DNA of 64,000 nucleotides. Origin: JAHRAW01 sp965262585 (GTDB taxonomy: Bacteria; Pseudomonadota; Gammaproteobacteria; Arenicellales; Poriferihabitantaceae). A program made the position numbers and the translations under genes. Below are positions 62,099 through 64,000 of this stretch, in pieces. The notes below the pieces were generated by a model. That model did no database searches and was not told where the DNA came from. It was given only the letters and a program-made list of their open reading frames with translations. Each line of letters begins with the position of its first letter. Within the stretch, counting starts at the first letter, position 1. The stretch is taken from assembly GCA_965262585.1 (NCBI GenBank), contig OZ253546.1:1922001-1986000 (forward strand), written 5' to 3'.

Positions 62099-64000
62099 AT
62101 GCCTGACCCTATCCAGCCCCCCATCATCGACCTGCCAGTGCTGCCGTTGCGGGATGTGGTGGTCTTTCCCCATATGGTGATCCCGCTGTTTGTCGGTCGT
62201 GCGCGCTCCATCAAGGCGTTGGAGGCGGCGATGAAAGAGGGCAAGAATATCTTGCTGGTGGCGCAAAAGGACGCCTCCCAGGATTCTCCCAACCCCACCG
62301 ATATCTACCGGGTTGGTACCGTCGCCTCCATCTTGCAAATGCTCAAGATGCCCGACGGTACGGTCAAGGTGCTGGTGGAAGGGGAACAGCGGGCGAGCAT
62401 CATTCGCTTTACCCACGAGCCGGACGATGACGAAATCGGGTTTTCCTGTGAGGCGCAGCCGGTGGATGACGATTATGAATCCTCCCGCGAATCCGAAGTG
62501 CTGGTGCGCGCGGTGTCCGCCGAATTTGAAAAATATATCAAACTCAATCCCAAAATTCCGCCGGAGATTTTGACTTCCCTCGCCGGTATCGAACACCCCG
62601 GGCGAGTCGGCGACACCATCGCCGCGCATCTCAATCTCAAAAACGAAGCCAAGCAGAAGATTCTGGAACTGCTCATTCCCGCGGAGCGCCTCGAGCATAT
62701 TCTCGGCGTTATGGATTTGGAGATCGACCTGCTGCAGGTGGAAAAACAGATTCGCACCCGGGTCAAAAAGCAGATGGAAAAAAGCCAGCGCGAGTATTAC
62801 CTGAACGAGCAGATGAAGGCCATTCAGAAAGAACTGGGGGATATGGAAGACGTGCCCAACGAGACCGACGAACTGGCGAAGAAGATCGCCGATTCCGGCA
62901 TGTCCAAAGAAGCCCTGGAGAAAGCCGAGAGCGAACTTAAAAAACTGAAAATGATGTCGCCGATGTCAGCCGAGGCGACCGTGGTGCGCAACTACATCGA
63001 CTGGTTGCTGGCGGTGCCGTGGAAAAAGCAAAGCCGCACATACAAGGATTTAGCCAAGGCCCAAAAAATACTCGACGATGACCATTACGGCCTTGAAAAG
63101 GTCAAAGACCGCATCCTCGAATATCTGGCGGTGCAGCAGCGAGTGAAAAAATCAAAGGCGGCGATACTGTGTTTGGTGGGCCCCCCCGGAGTCGGCAAGA
63201 CCTCCCTCGGCCAATCCATCGCGCGCGCCACCAACCGCAAATTCCTGCGCATGTCCCTGGGCGGGGTGCGCGATGAAGCGGAAATCCGCGGCCACCGGCG
63301 AACTTATATCGGCTCAATGCCGGGCAAGGTCATTCAGAATCTCGCCAAGGGCAAAACCCGCAACCCGCTGTTCATGCTCGACGAAGTGGATAAAATGTCC
63401 ATGGATTTTCGCGGCGACCCGTCCTCGGCGTTGCTCGAGGTGCTCGACCCGGAGCAAAACCACACCTTCGGCGATCACTATCTGGAAGTCGATTACGATC
63501 TCTCCGATGTGATGTTTATCGCCACCGCCAACACCCTCAACATCCCCAGCCCGCTGCTCGACCGCATGGAAGTGATTCGAATTTCCGGCTACACCGAAGA
63601 AGAAAAATGCGAAATCGCCGACCGCTACCTGTTGCCGAAACAGCGCATCAACAATGGCTTGAAAGAAAGTGAAGTCAGCGTAAGCGCCAAAGCCATAAAG
63701 GAAATCATCGCGTCTTGGACCCGCGAAGCGGGGGTGCGCAACCTGGAGCGGGAGATCGCGAAAATTTTCCGTAAAGTGGTGAAAGAATTTTTGCTCAACA
63801 AGAAAAAGAAAACCGTCCACATCACCCCGGCGCGTCTGGAGAAATATCTCGGGGTCAAAAAATACCGCCACAACGGTGTCGAACAGGAAAACAAGGTCGG
63901 TCAGGTGACCGGGCTGGCGTGGACCGAAGCGGGCGGTGAGTTGTTGCGCATAGAAACCGTGGTCATGCCCGGCAAGGGCAAGCACGTATACACCGGCAAA
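62099..64000 (+). CDS. lon: Lon protease, N-terminal and ATPase part (3' end outside window)
   Basis: 634 codons of Lon are present. The start ATG at 62099 has GGAG 8 nt upstream. The N-terminal substrate domain begins DLPVLPLRDVVVFPHMVIPL. The AAA+ part has Walker A GPPGVGKTS, Walker B NPLFMLDEVDK and the ring residues GVRDEAEIRGHRRTYIGSMP. The catalytic Ser-Lys lies beyond the edge (family length about 780-810). The gap from clpX holds three TTGAAA-like elements (61983-62014), but no clear sigma-32 -10. Confidence 0.96.
   Translation, partial: MPDPIQPPIIDLPVLPLRDVVVFPHMVIPLFVGRARSIKALEAAMKEGKNILLVAQKDASQDSPNPTDIYRVGTVASILQMLKMPDGTVKVLVEGEQRASIIRFTHEPDDDEIGFSCEAQPVDDDYESSRESEVLVRAVSAEFEKYIKLNPKIPPEILTSLAGIEHPGRVGDTIAAHLNLKNEAKQKILELLIPAERLEHILGVMDLEIDLLQVEKQIRTRVKKQMEKSQREYYLNEQMKAIQKELGDMEDVPNETDELAKKIADSGMSKEALEKAESELKKLKMMSPMSAEATVVRNYIDWLLAVPWKKQSRTYKDLAKAQKILDDDHYGLEKVKDRILEYLAVQQRVKKSKAAILCLVGPPGVGKTSLGQSIARATNRKFLRMSLGGVRDEAEIRGHRRTYIGSMPGKVIQNLAKGKTRNPLFMLDEVDKMSMDFRGDPSSALLEVLDPEQNHTFGDHYLEVDYDLSDVMFIATANTLNIPSPLLDRMEVIRISGYTEEEKCEIADRYLLPKQRINNGLKESEVSVSAKAIKEIIASWTREAGVRNLEREIAKIFRKVVKEFLLNKKKKTVHITPARLEKYLGVKKYRHNGVEQENKVGQVTGLAWTEAGGELLRIETVVMPGKGKHVYTGK

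Overview
The window is chromosomal DNA from a Gram-negative bacterium, most likely a gammaproteobacterium. The evidence is a heptosyltransferase (waaF), a hemX-hemY pair, pmbA/tldD, rppH, and the block tRNA cluster-tig-clpP-clpX-lon in the usual order. No 16S gene is present, so nothing finer can be said. A DmdA-like protein, a phytanoyl-CoA dioxygenase, a split B12-dependent ribonucleotide reductase, many Sel1 repeats and abundant hairpin repeats would suit a marine or host-associated lineage. That is inference only.

Layout. 1-135: 3' end of an autotransporter. 144-2915: a long array of composite hairpin repeats (12 copies of the core element). 2987-13287: housekeeping genes (rppH, tldD-pmbA, a small unknown, prfC, pgeF, hemX-hemY, a ferredoxin-type reductase). 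13350-16922: mutM, cysK, a gamma-glutamyltransferase. 16943-19941: an alpha/beta hydrolase, a luciferase-like monooxygenase and a DmdA-like protein on the minus strand. 20025-23604: tRNA-Pro, ispB, ilvE, a zinc-finger protein and waaF. 23881-26794: split class II ribonucleotide reductase nrdJa-nrdJb. 26831-28385: a type II restriction-modification pair related to BstYI. 28398-34867: a glutaredoxin, sppA, an MFS carrier, pyk, a membrane phosphoesterase and yfcG. 35063-38573: a small membrane protein, then two ATP-grasp proteins and an MFS-like carrier in one tight cluster. 38591-42880: three tandem Sel1-repeat genes, one fused to a trypsin-like protease, and a DUF4149 gene whose 3' end was copied along with the Sel1 genes. 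43021-44044: an IS30-family element inside a hairpin repeat. 44092-53229: mixed genes (amidotransferase, yggX, DUF547, two glycosyltransferases, a Gly/Ser-rich secreted protein, PhyH, tag, EamA carrier, htpG with a clear sigma-32 promoter). 53333-57670: a second autotransporter bracketed by hairpin arrays. 57823-64000: a promoter, five tRNAs, tig, clpP, clpX and the first part of lon.

The most notable locus is the autotransporter at 54048-57082. It has a strong sigma-70 promoter, a good ribosome binding site, and a run of 17 G between the start codon and the signal peptide. With 17 G the reading frame is broken; 15 or 18 G would restore it. This is the signature of an ON/OFF phase-variable surface protein, here in the OFF state. 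Its passenger carries near-identical 270-bp Ig-like repeats. The gene is flanked by arrays in opposite orientations, and a homologous autotransporter at the left edge is followed by the same array, so recombination between the two loci is plausible.
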